Shown here piece by piece: positions 1 through 9,468 of a DNA stretch of 64,000 bases. Where the stretch lies: the NCBI GenBank assembly GCA_963743035.1, contig CAVUOB010000015.1, positions 62,001 to 126,000 of the forward strand. Direction: 5' to 3'. A program made the position numbers and the translations under genes. The notes beneath the pieces are model-generated. The model was not told where the DNA came from and did not search any database. It worked only from the letters and a program-made list of their open reading frames with translations. Within the stretch, counting starts at the first letter, position 1; the number at the start of each line of letters is the position of its first letter. Source of the DNA: PALSA-911 sp963743035. GTDB lineage: Bacteria > Pseudomonadota > Alphaproteobacteria > Acetobacterales > Acetobacteraceae.

Positions 1-2
1 CA

Positions 3-875
3 AGGCTGCGCCACGCTGATCATGGATCTCTAGCCAGTTACCATCTGGAGAACGGTCTCCTGCATGTGCATTGGGATAGCTGGCCCGCTGAAATATTTAT
101 CGAGCGCGACGGCATTTTTGTGTCCCCTTCGATCCTCGGCTCTCCCGCCACGCCTCTGAGTCAATCATTGAGCGTGGAAATTACATCGAAGCGGATCGAC
201 GTGGAGGCAGTTGTCCTGCCGGTGCCGGAGTCTGACGGCGTCGTGGAAATTCGGCCCGGCACCTCGGATGTGGATGTGTTTGGCGCCGTGTTCTGTTCGG
301 GCGCTTACGGACCATCGAGCCTGAAGTCGCCAGTATGCGTCATTGTGGATCTCGGCGCAAATATTGGTCTGTCCAGCGTCTTCTTCGCCCAGCGCTACCC
401 CGATGCCAAAATCATCGCGGTGGAACCGGAGGCCGGCAACATGCGAATGCTCCGGCGCAATGCCCGCCATTGGCCCGGCATTGTCCCGGTCCATGCTGCC
501 ATCTGGCCCGAGGATACCACGCTCAACCTGCAAACCCTCGATGCGGCAGGAAACCGGCTCGCGGACTGGGCCTACCAGACCGTCGAGGCGCCAACGGCGG
601 GCGATGCGAAAGTGCCGGCGCTGTCGATCGCCACCCTTATTCGCCAGCATGGCATCCAGCAGATCGACCTGCTGAAAATCGACATCGAGGGAGCGGAGTT
701 CGAGCTCTTCAGCCGCGGCACGGATGCCTGGCTGGCGATCACCCGCTGCGTGATGATCGAGACCCATGAGCGCTTCCGCCCCGGTACGGACGCGATCGTC
801 CAGGAACGCCTGAGCGCCGACTTCGACGAACTGCCGCCCAAGGGCGAAAACCGGATTTTCCTCCGCCGTTCTTGA
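3..875 (+). CDS. FkbM family SAM-dependent methyltransferase (5' partial)
   Basis: FkbM-type methyltransferases transfer a methyl group from SAM to an oxygen, often on sugars or polyketides. Counting from the GTG at 66, the SAM-binding motif VDLGANIG lies at residues 94-101, the acidic loop AVEPE at 118-122, and the family motif LLKIDIEGAE near residue 205. The reading frame is open back to the left edge and the upstream codons read like protein (SYHLENGLLHVHWDS), so the true start is probably outside the window and the GTG at 66 is only the first start visible. The substrate cannot be told: the next gene is 243 bases away and unrelated. Confidence 0.85.
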   Translation, partial: RLRHADHGSLASYHLENGLLHVHWDSWPAEIFIERDGIFVSPSILGSPATPLSQSLSVEITSKRIDVEAVVLPVPESDGVVEIRPGTSDVDVFGAVFCSGAYGPSSLKSPVCVIVDLGANIGLSSVFFAQRYPDAKIIAVEPEAGNMRMLRRNARHWPGIVPVHAAIWPEDTTLNLQTLDAAGNRLADWAYQTVEAPTAGDAKVPALSIATLIRQHGIQQIDLLKIDIEGAEFELFSRGTDAWLAITRCVMIETHERFRPGTDAIVQERLSADFDELPPKGENRIFLRRS

Positions 876-1118
876 AACGCTCTGCGGGAAGGACCGGCAC
901 GATACGGGCATGGTCCGACCCGCAAGCCAGCGAAGGCTGGCGCCTGCCGCCGACCGCCCCGGAACCATCCAACCCCCCAGGCATTGCCTCCCCCGCGGGA
1001 TCCCGCAAAACTCAGGTGGAAGGCGCGCCGTGAACCCGGTCGGCAACACAAAAAATCGACTGGCGTCGGCGGCCAACCGGACGCAGGCTAGCGTCCAGAA
1101 CCGAGACGGAACACGCTG

Positions 1119-2060
1119 ATGGCGATCGGCGAAGCAGACCCGTGGCGATTTCAGTATTTCGAGGGCATTCCGTGTCCGGACGGCGTCGACATCCCGACCG
1201 AGGATGCCGATGCCTGGACCTGGTTCCCCCGCCATCGCTGGATCTATGACAAGCTGGCGGTCGCGCAGTCCCAGGGCATCCCGGCGGCGCCGCACGGCGT
1301 CATGCCGCCCAGCTTCCCGGTGTTCTCCAAGCCGCTGATGAACCTGCGCGGCATGGGCACCGGCAGCCAGGTCATCGCCTCGCCCGAAGCCTATGCCGCG
1401 GCGCTCACGCCCGGGCATTTCTGGATGGAATTGCTGGAAGGCGAGCACGTCAGCACCGACGTCGCGGTCCAGGCCGGCCGCGCCGCCTGGTGGCGCCACG
1501 CCACCGGCATCCCGCGCCCCGGCGGCACGTTCGACCGCTGGGTGGTCCACGCCGAGGCTCGCCCGCAGCTGGAAGCCGCCTGCGGCGCCTGGATCGCCTC
1601 CCATCTGGCCGATTACACCGGCATGCTCAACCTGGAGACGATCGGCGGGCGGATCATCGAGGCGCATCTGCGCTTCGCCGATCAATGGCCGGACCTGTAC
1701 GGCGAGGGCTGGGTGCAGGCGCTGATCGGCCTCTACGCCACCGGCCAATGGACCTACCCCGACGTCGCGCGCCGCACCGGCTTCAGCGTCGTGCTGTTCG
1801 CCCCCTCCGGCCCGCGCTACCGCCACCCGCCGGCGGCAACGCTGGAAGCGCTGAAGCGCCGCCCGGGCATAACCAGCATCCAGATCACCTTCCACGAGGA
1901 CCGCGACCCCGCCCATCACCCGATGCCGCCGGGCGGCTTCCGCCTGGCCATCGTGAATTGCCACGACCTCGGCGCCGGCCGCGCGGTGCGGGCGCTGCTG
2001 CGCGAAGCCCTGGCGGAGGCGCTGCCGCCGGATGTCCATTACCTCAGGGGTGCCGCATGA
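1119..2060 (+). CDS. ATP-grasp-like protein coupled to egtB
   Basis: This 313-residue protein has no confident family name from inspection. Its layout suggests an ATP-grasp ligase: VFSKPLMNLRGMGTG (about residues 68-82) resembles the nucleotide-binding K-P strand and glycine loop, ELLEGEHVSTDVAV (about 106-119) resembles the conserved E-x-L-x-G-x-E-x-S-x-D strand, and NLETIGGRIIEAHLRF (about 170-185) resembles the metal-binding E/N segment. It has no signal peptide or membrane segment. Its stop overlaps the egtB start (ATGA), so the two are probably translated together, which hints at a role linked to ergothioneine. The ATP-grasp call is an inference; the coupling is seen directly. Confidence 0.6.
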   Translation: MAIGEADPWRFQYFEGIPCPDGVDIPTEDADAWTWFPRHRWIYDKLAVAQSQGIPAAPHGVMPPSFPVFSKPLMNLRGMGTGSQVIASPEAYAAALTPGHFWMELLEGEHVSTDVAVQAGRAAWWRHATGIPRPGGTFDRWVVHAEARPQLEAACGAWIASHLADYTGMLNLETIGGRIIEAHLRFADQWPDLYGEGWVQALIGLYATGQWTYPDVARRTGFSVVLFAPSGPRYRHPPAATLEALKRRPGITSIQITFHEDRDPAHHPMPPGGFRLAIVNCHDLGAGRAVRALLREALAEALPPDVHYLRGAA

Positions 2061-3289
2061 ACCACGCTCCCACGCTGGCGGATGCACCGGCCGCGCTCCG
2101 CCGCTATGCGGGCATCCGCGCCCATACCGAAGACCTCGCCGCCGACCTGACGCCGGAGGACCAGTGCGTCCAGTCGATGCCCGATGCCAGCCCGGCCAAA
2201 TGGCACCGCGCGCACACCACCTGGTTCTTCGAGCAGTTCGTGCTCCGCCGGTTCCTGCCGGGCTATCGCCCCTTCGATCCGGATTTCGCCTACCTGTTCA
2301 ACTCCTATTACGAGGAAGTCGGCCCCCGCCACCCCCGGCCGATCCGCGGCCTGCTGACGCGCCCCGGCTCGGCGCAGATCGCCGCCTATCGCCGGTATGT
2401 CGATACCTCCATGGAGCGCCTGCTGGCCGATCCGCCGCCAGGTGCTGCCGGGGTGATCGAAATCGGCCTGCAGCACGAGCAGCAGCACCAGGAGCTGCTG
2501 GTCACCGACATGCTGCACGCCTTCGCCCAGAACCCGCTGGCCCCGGCGCTGTCGCCGCGATGGCGGGAACCGCCGGGCGACACGGGGCAGCCGCGCTTCG
2601 TCCCCCAACCCGGCGGCCTGGTCGAAATCGGCCATGCCGGCGACGGCTTCTGCTTCGACAACGAACAGCCCCGCCACCGGGTGTTCCTGCCCCCCTTTCT
2701 GCTGGCGAACCGCCTGGTGCGCAACGCGGAATGGCGGCAATTCATCGCCGATGGCGGCTACCGCACGCCCACGCTGTGGATGTCGGACGGCTGGGCGCGG
2801 GTGCAGTCCGATGGCTGGCAGGCACCGCTGCACTGGCGGGAAACCGACGGAAACTGGCGGCAGATGGGCCCGGGCGGCCTCGCGCCGCTCGATCCGGAGG
2901 CGCCGGTGCGCCATATTTGCTGGTACGAGGCCGATGCCTATGCCCGCTGGGCCGGCGCGCGCCTGCCGACCGAAGCCGAGTGGGAGGCCGCCTCCGCCAG
3001 CGCCGAGCTCCGGGAAATGACCGGCCATGTCTGGCAATGGACGGCCAGCGCCTACAGCCCGTATCCCGGCTTCTCGCCGCCGCCCGGCGCGATCGGCGAG
3101 TACAACGGCAAGTTCATGGTCAACCAGATGGTGCTGCGCGGCGGCTCCGCCGTAACGCCGCCGGGGCACGCGCGTCCAACCTATCGGAACTTTTTTCATC
3201 CCGACCGCCGCTGGCAGTTCTCCGGCGTCCGGTTGGCGCGCGACGTCCCGGCAGGGACAGGCGGGGGAGGGACTGCGCATGCCCGATGA
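2057..3289 (+). CDS. egtB: EgtB, ergothioneine sulfoxide synthase
   Basis: EgtB is a non-haem iron oxygenase that joins trimethylhistidine (hercynine) to the sulfur of cysteine or gamma-glutamylcysteine. The 410-residue protein has an N-terminal DinB-like domain (about 10-170) with candidate iron ligands in KWHRAH (49-54) and HEQQHQEL (140-147), then a formylglycine-generating-enzyme-like domain (about 200-405) with ARLPTEAEWE and GHVWQWT motifs. The length is slightly short but within the family range. Its start overlaps the previous stop by four bases and its end overlaps egtD by eleven, so egtB and egtD form a tight operon. No egtA, egtC or egtE is visible. Confidence 0.93.
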   Translation: MNHAPTLADAPAALRRYAGIRAHTEDLAADLTPEDQCVQSMPDASPAKWHRAHTTWFFEQFVLRRFLPGYRPFDPDFAYLFNSYYEEVGPRHPRPIRGLLTRPGSAQIAAYRRYVDTSMERLLADPPPGAAGVIEIGLQHEQQHQELLVTDMLHAFAQNPLAPALSPRWREPPGDTGQPRFVPQPGGLVEIGHAGDGFCFDNEQPRHRVFLPPFLLANRLVRNAEWRQFIADGGYRTPTLWMSDGWARVQSDGWQAPLHWRETDGNWRQMGPGGLAPLDPEAPVRHICWYEADAYARWAGARLPTEAEWEAASASAELREMTGHVWQWTASAYSPYPGFSPPPGAIGEYNGKFMVNQMVLRGGSAVTPPGHARPTYRNFFHPDRRWQFSGVRLARDVPAGTGGGGTAHAR

Positions 3290-4247
3290 CGGTTTCGTCA
3301 CCCAACAGCTCGACGGCGAGGTGGTCGCCGCGGCCCTGCCCGGGCTGCTCGGCGAGCGCAAGACGCTGCCGCCAAAACTGTTCTACGACGACGAGGGCTG
3401 CCGGCTGTTCGGCCAGATCACCGAACTGCCGGAATACTACCTGACCCGAACCGAACGCGGCCTGCTGGAAACGGTGGCCCCCGCCGTCGCCGCCCTGTGC
3501 CCGGCGGGCGGCGCGCTGGTCGAATACGGCGCCAGCGACGAGGGCAAGGCCGAGTTCCTGCTGCGCCAGCGCGACCCGGCCGGCCGGAAGGTGTTCGCCA
3601 CCTACGTGCCGATCGATGTCGCGCAAGCGGCGCTGGAGCAGGTCCGCCTGCGCCTGCTCGTCTCCCACCCTGATCTGCGCGTGCACCCGGTGGCGGCCGA
3701 TTTCCTCCGCCCGCTCGCCTTGCCCGCCCTGGCGGGCGACCTGCCGCTGCTCGGCTTCTTCCCGGGCTCGACCATCGGCAACCTGGAACCCGCCCAGGCC
3801 GGGCGCTTCCTGGAACAGGTACGCCAGACGCTGGGCACCGGCTCGCGCCTGCTCGTCGGCGTGGACCTGCGCAAGGACCCGGCCCGGCTGGTCCCCGCCT
3901 ATGACGACCCGGCCGGCATCACCGCCGCCTTCAACCGCAACATCCTGGCCCGGCTCAACCGCGACGCCGGCGCCAATTTCGACCTGGCTGCCTTCTCCCA
4001 CCAGGCGCTGTGGAACGACGCCGAAAGCCGGATCGAGATGCACCTGGTCAGCGATGTCGCCCAGACCGTGCAGGTCGCCGGCCGGCGGATCCACTTCCGG
4101 CAGGACGAAACCATCCATACCGAGAACAGCTACAAATGGACCGTGGAAGGCTTCATCCGCCTGGCCCAACGGGCCGGCTGGTCGTCCCGCCAGGTCTGGA
4201 CCGACCCGGCCCGGCTGTTCTCCATCCACCTGCTGCAGGTCACGTAG
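3279..4247 (+). CDS. egtD: EgtD, L-histidine N-alpha-methyltransferase
   Basis: EgtD methylates the alpha-amino group of histidine three times, using SAM, to make hercynine, the substrate of EgtB. The 322-residue protein matches the family length. Visible motifs are KLFYDDEGCRLF (near 30), the SAM-binding segment VEYGASDEGKAEFLL (about 80), the hallmark FFPGSTIGNLEP (about 160) and HTENSYKWTVEGF near residue 280, which contributes to histidine binding. The ATG lies inside the end of egtB, giving translational coupling. The end overlaps the stop of the convergent FUSC gene by eight bases. Confidence 0.95.
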   Translation: MPDDGFVTQQLDGEVVAAALPGLLGERKTLPPKLFYDDEGCRLFGQITELPEYYLTRTERGLLETVAPAVAALCPAGGALVEYGASDEGKAEFLLRQRDPAGRKVFATYVPIDVAQAALEQVRLRLLVSHPDLRVHPVAADFLRPLALPALAGDLPLLGFFPGSTIGNLEPAQAGRFLEQVRQTLGTGSRLLVGVDLRKDPARLVPAYDDPAGITAAFNRNILARLNRDAGANFDLAAFSHQALWNDAESRIEMHLVSDVAQTVQVAGRRIHFRQDETIHTENSYKWTVEGFIRLAQRAGWSSRQVWTDPARLFSIHLLQVT

Positions 4248-6363
4248 CCGCCGCGTCGCCGGTCCTGGGCCGCCGCAACGTCGCCATCATCAGCTCGATC
4301 TGCCGCGCGATCCGGCCCAGCGCCTGGGCCTGCGGATCGGCCGGCAGTGCCGGGCGCGGCGGCAGGGCGCCGGCGCCGGACGCCAGCACCGTCATCGCGG
4401 CATCGATCCAGCTTCGCCATCCCCGCCAGAACTCGGCCGGAAACGCCCCGGCCAGCCCGGGATCCAGCTGCATCGCCAGCAGCCTTCCGGCGAACCGGCG
4501 CAGCGCGGCATCGATGACCATGACCACCTCCAGCCGGTCATGCGCGGCGGACCCGGGCTCCAGCAGCGCGCGCGAGACCGAGGCCTCGACATTGTTGGTG
4601 GCAAGGCCGGCGGCCCGCCGCGCCAGCTCCACCTGCTCGGTCCCGGCCTCGTGCAGGAACAGCGACATCACCGCCTCCGCGAAGCGCCGATGCGCCTCGA
4701 TGGCGGTGCGCAGCTCCGCATCCAGCCGCTCCGGCTCCCAACTCGGCCACAGGAAATAGCAGCCGGCAATGGCGATCACGCCGCCCGCGAGCGTCAGCAG
4801 CGCGCGGGCCCCGGCGATGATCCATTCGCTGGTGCCGGGCTGGCCGAGTTCCACCAGCAGCACGATCATCGGCGTCAGCGCCGCCATGAACAGGCCGAAG
4901 CTGACGGAGCGGATCGCCAGCGCGAACACCGCCATCGGGAACATCGCCACGGCCATGCCGAGCCTGGTGGTGACGAACAGCCCGATCACCGCGGCCAGGA
5001 TGCCGCCCAGCATGGTGCCGCCGACGCGCTCCAGCGCGCGGGTGAACGTATTGCCGAAATAGGGCTGCATGGTCGCGACGATGGTGATCGTCAGCCAATG
5101 GTCGTACGGCGTGAACCACACCAGCGTGAACGCGATGGCCGGTGCCGCCGTCACCGCGGCCCGCAGCGCATGGCGGAAGGCCAGCGACTCCCATTTCAGG
5201 TTGGCCCGCAGCGGCACCCGGATCTTCTGCCAAAGCGGCGTCGGCTGGCCATCCAGCCCGGCGCCGGGGATGAAATTCACCGGCACCGCCAATGTATGCG
5301 CAACCTGCAGGCGCTCGACGATGGCCTGAAACAGCGGCCGCAGCACCGATCCAGGCGCCAGGCGCTCGACATCGGCGGCCATGGCGGCGATCGACTGGCG
5401 GACCTGCTCGTCGGAATCCAGCCGGTCGCTGATGATCGAGCGGCCGATCTGCACCAGCAGCGGCGGCAGCAGACGCAGCATGTCGGCGGCCAGTTCGCGC
5501 TCGCCCGACCGCGTCTCCTCCAGCGGATCGCTCAGCGCGATCAGCGCCCCGAACAGCTGATCGGCGGTCTCCAGCCGGATCAGGCTCTGCGCCGCGCGGT
5601 TGCTGGCCGGTCCCCGCGTGCGGACGGTTTCCAGCACCGTGGTGCGCGCCGCCTCGATCGCCTGGCGCACCGCGCCGCGACGGGCGCGGGCGTGGCTTTC
5701 CCAGGCCGCGGCATCGCTGTTGCCGCTCTCCAGCAGCCCGTGCAGATCCTCCGCCAGCAGCGCCAGCGCCTCGTACACCTGGCTGACGGCCGCGCGCGCC
5801 AGCCGGTACGGATAGACCGGCCAGAGCACCATGGTCAGCAGCGTCGCCCATAGCCCGCCGGCCAGGAACATGCCCGAAAGCGTGGCGGCCGTCCGGAGGT
5901 CGGTCAGCGAGCGGTCGAGCGACAGCACCACCACCACACACAGCAGCGCGCCCACCTGCTGCGCCGACTGGCCGAGCACGCGCACATAGGCGCCGCAGAA
6001 GATGCCGATGACCGCGAAGGGCAGTGCCACCGCCATGCCCAGGCCGCGAACCAGGCCGCCGGCGCCGACGATGAACGCGCCGATCACCGCGAAAGCCAGC
6101 AGGGCCGGCACCCGCCGACGGATCGGGCCGCCGGCATCGCACAGGCAGGTGAACAGCGCCGCCAGCGCCGCCTCGATCAGCCCGGGCCAGTCCAGGAACT
6201 GGCTGGCGGCGATGATCACCGCGGTGGACAGCCCGGCGCGGATGCCCTCCGCCAGGCTGAAGCCGCGCAGGTTGAAGGTGATCGGCAGCCGGCCCAGATC
6301 CGGCGCGGCGGCCTTGATCCCGCCCTGTCCGGACGCCCGTTCCGTCAAGTCGGAGTCGCCCAC
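4240..6363 (-). CDS. FUSC family membrane protein (aromatic acid/fusaric acid resistance-like exporter)
   Basis: FUSC-family proteins are inner-membrane efflux components for aromatic acids or related compounds. This protein of about 700 residues has two blocks of hydrophobic helices, each followed by a long soluble helical region (RAAVSQVYEALALLAEDL and similar), the usual FUSC repeat layout. The open frame extends to 6459 but the first 30 or so residues there look non-coding, so I chose the GTG at 6363; a start nearer the first helix is also possible. No membrane-fusion partner lies beside it, so the substrate is unknown. It converges on egtD and is divergent from the urc1 gene. Confidence 0.82.
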   Translation of the reverse strand: MGDSDLTERASGQGGIKAAAPDLGRLPITFNLRGFSLAEGIRAGLSTAVIIAASQFLDWPGLIEAALAALFTCLCDAGGPIRRRVPALLAFAVIGAFIVGAGGLVRGLGMAVALPFAVIGIFCGAYVRVLGQSAQQVGALLCVVVVLSLDRSLTDLRTAATLSGMFLAGGLWATLLTMVLWPVYPYRLARAAVSQVYEALALLAEDLHGLLESGNSDAAAWESHARARRGAVRQAIEAARTTVLETVRTRGPASNRAAQSLIRLETADQLFGALIALSDPLEETRSGERELAADMLRLLPPLLVQIGRSIISDRLDSDEQVRQSIAAMAADVERLAPGSVLRPLFQAIVERLQVAHTLAVPVNFIPGAGLDGQPTPLWQKIRVPLRANLKWESLAFRHALRAAVTAAPAIAFTLVWFTPYDHWLTITIVATMQPYFGNTFTRALERVGGTMLGGILAAVIGLFVTTRLGMAVAMFPMAVFALAIRSVSFGLFMAALTPMIVLLVELGQPGTSEWIIAGARALLTLAGGVIAIAGCYFLWPSWEPERLDAELRTAIEAHRRFAEAVMSLFLHEAGTEQVELARRAAGLATNNVEASVSRALLEPGSAAHDRLEVVMVIDAALRRFAGRLLAMQLDPGLAGAFPAEFWRGWRSWIDAAMTVLASGAGALPPRPALPADPQAQALGRIARQIELMMATLRRPRTGDAAAT

Positions 6364-6635
6364 GTGGCGGTTCTGCAGGCATTCGGCATCGGCGGCACCT
6401 TGTAAGCGGGGAAGTGGGCGCAAGCGGAGAAATCGGCATGCGGTCCGCCGGGGCGGCACCGCAATGGATCCAGCGAACTACCATATATCGTGGCGGGATC
6501 GGCACACCGACGACGACAGGCATCGTTCCGGCCCAACTTCCCCCCGGCTCAACTTCCCTCTGGTCGGGCAGCATCGCTGACCCTAACGTCATCGGAGCGC
6601 GCCCCCCATCACGGGCCCGTTACCTGGAGCAAGGC

Positions 6636-7940
6636 ATGACCGAAGGCCTCCCTTCCAATCGATCCAATGACCGCAAGGTGCCGCGGGCGATCGTGCTCAC
6701 CTCGCACCCCGCCGCCGCTTCCGGCGTGGGGGCGGGCCGGTCGCCCGCCATCGTCTGGGGCGCGACCGACCCCGCCATTCGCGGCCCGGTGGTCGCCACC
6801 ATGACCTCCGCGGCCAACGACACCGGCGGGCGCAACACCATCGGCACCCATGCCGGCGCCTATTCGCTGTACCGCGCCCTGGCCATCGCCGCCGGCCAGC
6901 TGGACCCGCAGCACCGCGCGGACCTGACCGACACCGCCCCCGCCGTGCAGATCGGCCCGTTTCCGCAGTGGTACGACCCGGACCGGATCGTCTCGCTCGA
7001 TCCCTGGGGCCACATGACCGGCACGGTCTTCGCCGACCGGATCGCCGCCGGCTGGGACATCCGCCCGACCATCGCCGTCACCCGCGCCCATATCAACATG
7101 CCCGAGATCGTCGCCGCCATGGCCGCCGGCCGCCTCGCCGCGGACGGCGTGGTGCTCGGCCCGAACGGCGACGCGCGGGTCACCAAGATCGCCATAGAGC
7201 CGGTCTGGTGGCTGCCCGGCATCGCCCGCCGCTTCGGCATAGACCTGAAGGACCTGAAGCGCGCTTTGTTCGAACAGACCGGCGGCATGTTCCCCGAACT
7301 GGTCACCCGCCCGGACCTCGACGTGTTCCTGCCGCCGATCGGCGGCATGACCGTCTACCTGTTCGGCGACGTGTCCAGGCTCGGCCGCGCCGACACAAGC
7401 ATCACCTGCCGCGTGCATGACGAATGCAACGGCTCGGACGTGTTCGGCTCGGACATCTGCACCTGCCGGCCCTACCTCGCGCATGGCATCGAGCTCTGCA
7501 TCGACACCGCCCAGCAGGGCGGCGTCGGCGTCGTCGTCTACAACCGCAAGGAAGGCCGCGCCCTGGGCGAGGTCACCAAGTTCCTCGTCTACAACGCCCG
7601 CAAGCGCCAGCAGGGCGGCGACCGCGCCGAAAGCTATTTCGAGCGCACCGAATGCGTGGCGGGGGTCACCGACATGCGCTTCCAGGAACTGATGCCGGAC
7701 GTCCTGCACTGGCTCGGCATCGCCCGGATCGACCGTCTCGTGTCCATGAGCAACCTGAAATACGCCCCCCTGGTCGCCGGCGGCATCGATGTCGTGGCCC
7801 GCGTGCCGATCCCGGACGAGCTGATCCCGCCCGACGCCAGCGTGGAAATGGACGCCAAGAAAGCCGCCGGCTACTTCACCACCCAGGTGCCGGACGCGGC
7901 GGAACTCGCGATCACCAAGGGCCGGGGTCTCGAGGCGTGA
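6636..7940 (+). CDS. Urc1-type GTP cyclohydrolase II homologue (uracil catabolism)
   Basis: This 434-residue protein belongs to the GTP cyclohydrolase II superfamily, in the branch linked to the URC uracil-degradation pathway of fungi and bacteria. The C-terminal RibA-like half carries the zinc cysteines in the pattern C-x10-C-x-C (DEC, then DICTC) and the catalytic-loop segment VVYNRKEGRALGEV. The N-terminal half of about 200 residues is an extension not found in riboflavin-pathway RibA. I chose the ATG at 6636, preceded by GGAGC; the open frame extends to 6414 but that part overlaps the FUSC 5' end. The stop overlaps the GTG of the UPRT gene, which supports the URC assignment. Confidence 0.82.
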   Translation: MTEGLPSNRSNDRKVPRAIVLTSHPAAASGVGAGRSPAIVWGATDPAIRGPVVATMTSAANDTGGRNTIGTHAGAYSLYRALAIAAGQLDPQHRADLTDTAPAVQIGPFPQWYDPDRIVSLDPWGHMTGTVFADRIAAGWDIRPTIAVTRAHINMPEIVAAMAAGRLAADGVVLGPNGDARVTKIAIEPVWWLPGIARRFGIDLKDLKRALFEQTGGMFPELVTRPDLDVFLPPIGGMTVYLFGDVSRLGRADTSITCRVHDECNGSDVFGSDICTCRPYLAHGIELCIDTAQQGGVGVVVYNRKEGRALGEVTKFLVYNARKRQQGGDRAESYFERTECVAGVTDMRFQELMPDVLHWLGIARIDRLVSMSNLKYAPLVAGGIDVVARVPIPDELIPPDASVEMDAKKAAGYFTTQVPDAAELAITKGRGLEA

Positions 7941-8563
7941 GCGTTACCGTCGTCGACCATCCGCTGGTGCTGCACAAACTGACCCTCCTGCGAAACCGAG
8001 AGACCAGCACGACCAAATTCCGCCGCGTCACCCGAGAGATCGCCCTGCTGATGACATACGAGGTGCTGCGTGAGCTGCCGATGGAGACGGTCACCATCGA
8101 CACCCCGCTGGAGACCACGGAGGCGCCGCAACTGGCCGGCAAGAAGCTCTGCTTCGTGCCGGTCCTGCGCGCCGGCAACGGCATCCTCGACGGCATGCTG
8201 GACCTGGTGCCCTCCGCCCGCGTCGGCCATATCGGCCTGTACCGCGATCCCAACACGCTGGTGCCGATCGAATACTACGTGAAGCTGCCCGACGACATCC
8301 GCGACCGGCTGGTGATCATGGTGGACCCGATGCTCGCCACCGGCCACTCGGCCGCCGCCGCGGTCGCGCGGCTGAAGCAGGCCGGCGTCACGCAGATCCG
8401 CTTCGTCTGCCTGCTCGCCGCCCCCGAAGGCATCGCCGCGCTCGCCGGCGAACACCCGGACGTCGCGATCTTCACCGCGGCGATCGATCGGGGGCTGGAT
8501 GAGCATGCCTATATCCGGCCTGGGTTGGGGGATGCGGGGGATCGGCTTTACGGTACCAAGTAA
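7937..8563 (+). CDS. upp: Uracil phosphoribosyltransferase
   Basis: UPRT converts uracil and PRPP to UMP. The GTG at 7937 overlaps the upstream stop (GTGA) and gives 208 residues, the standard length. The PRPP-binding loop is VIMVDPMLATGHSAAAA (about residues 122-138), where the family usually has a D-P-M-L-A-T-G-x-S motif, and the uracil-binding C-terminus YIRPGLGDAGDRLYGTK is intact. It works after or alongside the Urc1-like protein: in the URC pathway uracil is first converted to UMP or a riboside derivative. The third typical partner, Urc4 (DUF1688), is not in this window. A palindromic repeat starts eight bases after the stop. Confidence 0.93.
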   Translation: MSVTVVDHPLVLHKLTLLRNRETSTTKFRRVTREIALLMTYEVLRELPMETVTIDTPLETTEAPQLAGKKLCFVPVLRAGNGILDGMLDLVPSARVGHIGLYRDPNTLVPIEYYVKLPDDIRDRLVIMVDPMLATGHSAAAAVARLKQAGVTQIRFVCLLAAPEGIAALAGEHPDVAIFTAAIDRGLDEHAYIRPGLGDAGDRLYGTK

Positions 8564-8570
8564 AGAAAGG

Positions 8571-8607
8571 TTGGGCTCCGCCCAAACCCGCCAGCGCCGA
8601 GCGCTGG
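8571..8607. repeat. Bipartite palindromic repeat, copy 1
   Basis: Two perfect hairpins lie side by side just after upp: TTGGGC-tcc-GCCCAA and CCAGCGC-cga-GCGCTGG, separated by ACCCG. The same architecture recurs at about 10198, 11879 and 29075 with different stem bases but matching loops, which marks a dispersed REP-like family. It could also act as a transcription terminator or mRNA stabiliser, though no T-run follows. Confidence 0.7.
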
Positions 8608-8610
8608 ACC

Positions 8611-9213
8611 TCATCCTGAGGCTGTTCGGACGGGGAATGCGTCGGGTCTCGGCTTCGTCTCGATAGGCGATCCGGGTAGACCGGCGTCATGGCGTGAGAC
8701 GGGTCTGAATACCGGAACCGCGCGCGCCGCCGGAGCCTCCGGGGCAGGGGACAGCGCCTCCTCCATCATCCCCACCGCACTGTGCTCCACCCAGGCGGCC
8801 CGCTCCGCCGCCGAAGCATCCGCCTCGACCTTCTCCCGCGCCGCCTGCAACCTGAGCAACAAGCGCAGCGAGGACTTCCCCTCGCGCATCATGCTCATCG
8901 CCTGCGCCCGGCATCTGTACGCGACCTCGATATCCCGCCGCTTCTCCTTCGCCAGCCGCAAACAATCCTGCGCCCAGGCATCCGCCGCCACGAACTGCGC
9001 CGCCAGCCGCCCCTCGGCCGCAGTCACCGGCAACAACGCCGCCACCGCCGCCATCGCCGCCCGATCCCGCCGCACCTCGTCCGCCGGATCATCCGAAACC
9101 GGCGGCGGCAAAGCCTCCCGCAGGACGAATAGAATCTCCTGAAAAGCCTCCCGGGGCAGCAAACGCGCCCAATCGGGTTGCACATCAGCCGGGACATCCT
9201 GCAATGGGTTCAT
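8611..9213 (-). CDS. Conserved hypothetical protein
   Basis: The protein has 200 residues and I do not recognise a named family. It is soluble, rich in alanine, arginine and leucine, and largely alpha-helical: an acidic N-terminus (MNPLQDVPADVQPDWARLLP), a central helical stretch (about residues 50-135) with possible coiled-coil character, and a proline-rich tail from about residue 150. It has no cysteine cluster, signal peptide or P-loop. It stands alone, with REP-like repeats near its 3' end and a 255-base intergenic region upstream. The codon use matches the GC-rich neighbours, so it is probably resident rather than recently acquired. Confidence 0.55.
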   Translation of the reverse strand: MNPLQDVPADVQPDWARLLPREAFQEILFVLREALPPPVSDDPADEVRRDRAAMAAVAALLPVTAAEGRLAAQFVAADAWAQDCLRLAKEKRRDIEVAYRCRAQAMSMMREGKSSLRLLLRLQAAREKVEADASAAERAAWVEHSAVGMMEEALSPAPEAPAARAVPVFRPVSRHDAGLPGSPIETKPRPDAFPVRTASG

Positions 9214-9468
9214 GTCGTTAGAATACAGTCAATCAAACTAACGAGGCAACAAAAACGTAGGGCGGGTGAAACCCGCCAACGCAAGCCAAATCTCCCCGCA
9301 AACCTCGCCCGCAAGCCTGGCCGGATGACAACCCCACAAGCCGCCTTCCGTTCACCATTGTAACACAACCGTGATCCGGGGCCAAAAGGTTGCACACGCC
9401 GTATTATCGTGCTGCAATCCGTTACGCGGTCCTCTATTGACCCGCCAAACGGTGGAAAGGTCTGGGGT

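Noticed and set aside
165..2087. Long minus-strand open frame across the FkbM and ATP-grasp-like genes
   Set aside because: It is an antisense shadow of two GC-rich plus-strand genes, arginine/alanine-rich with no motif or start signal.
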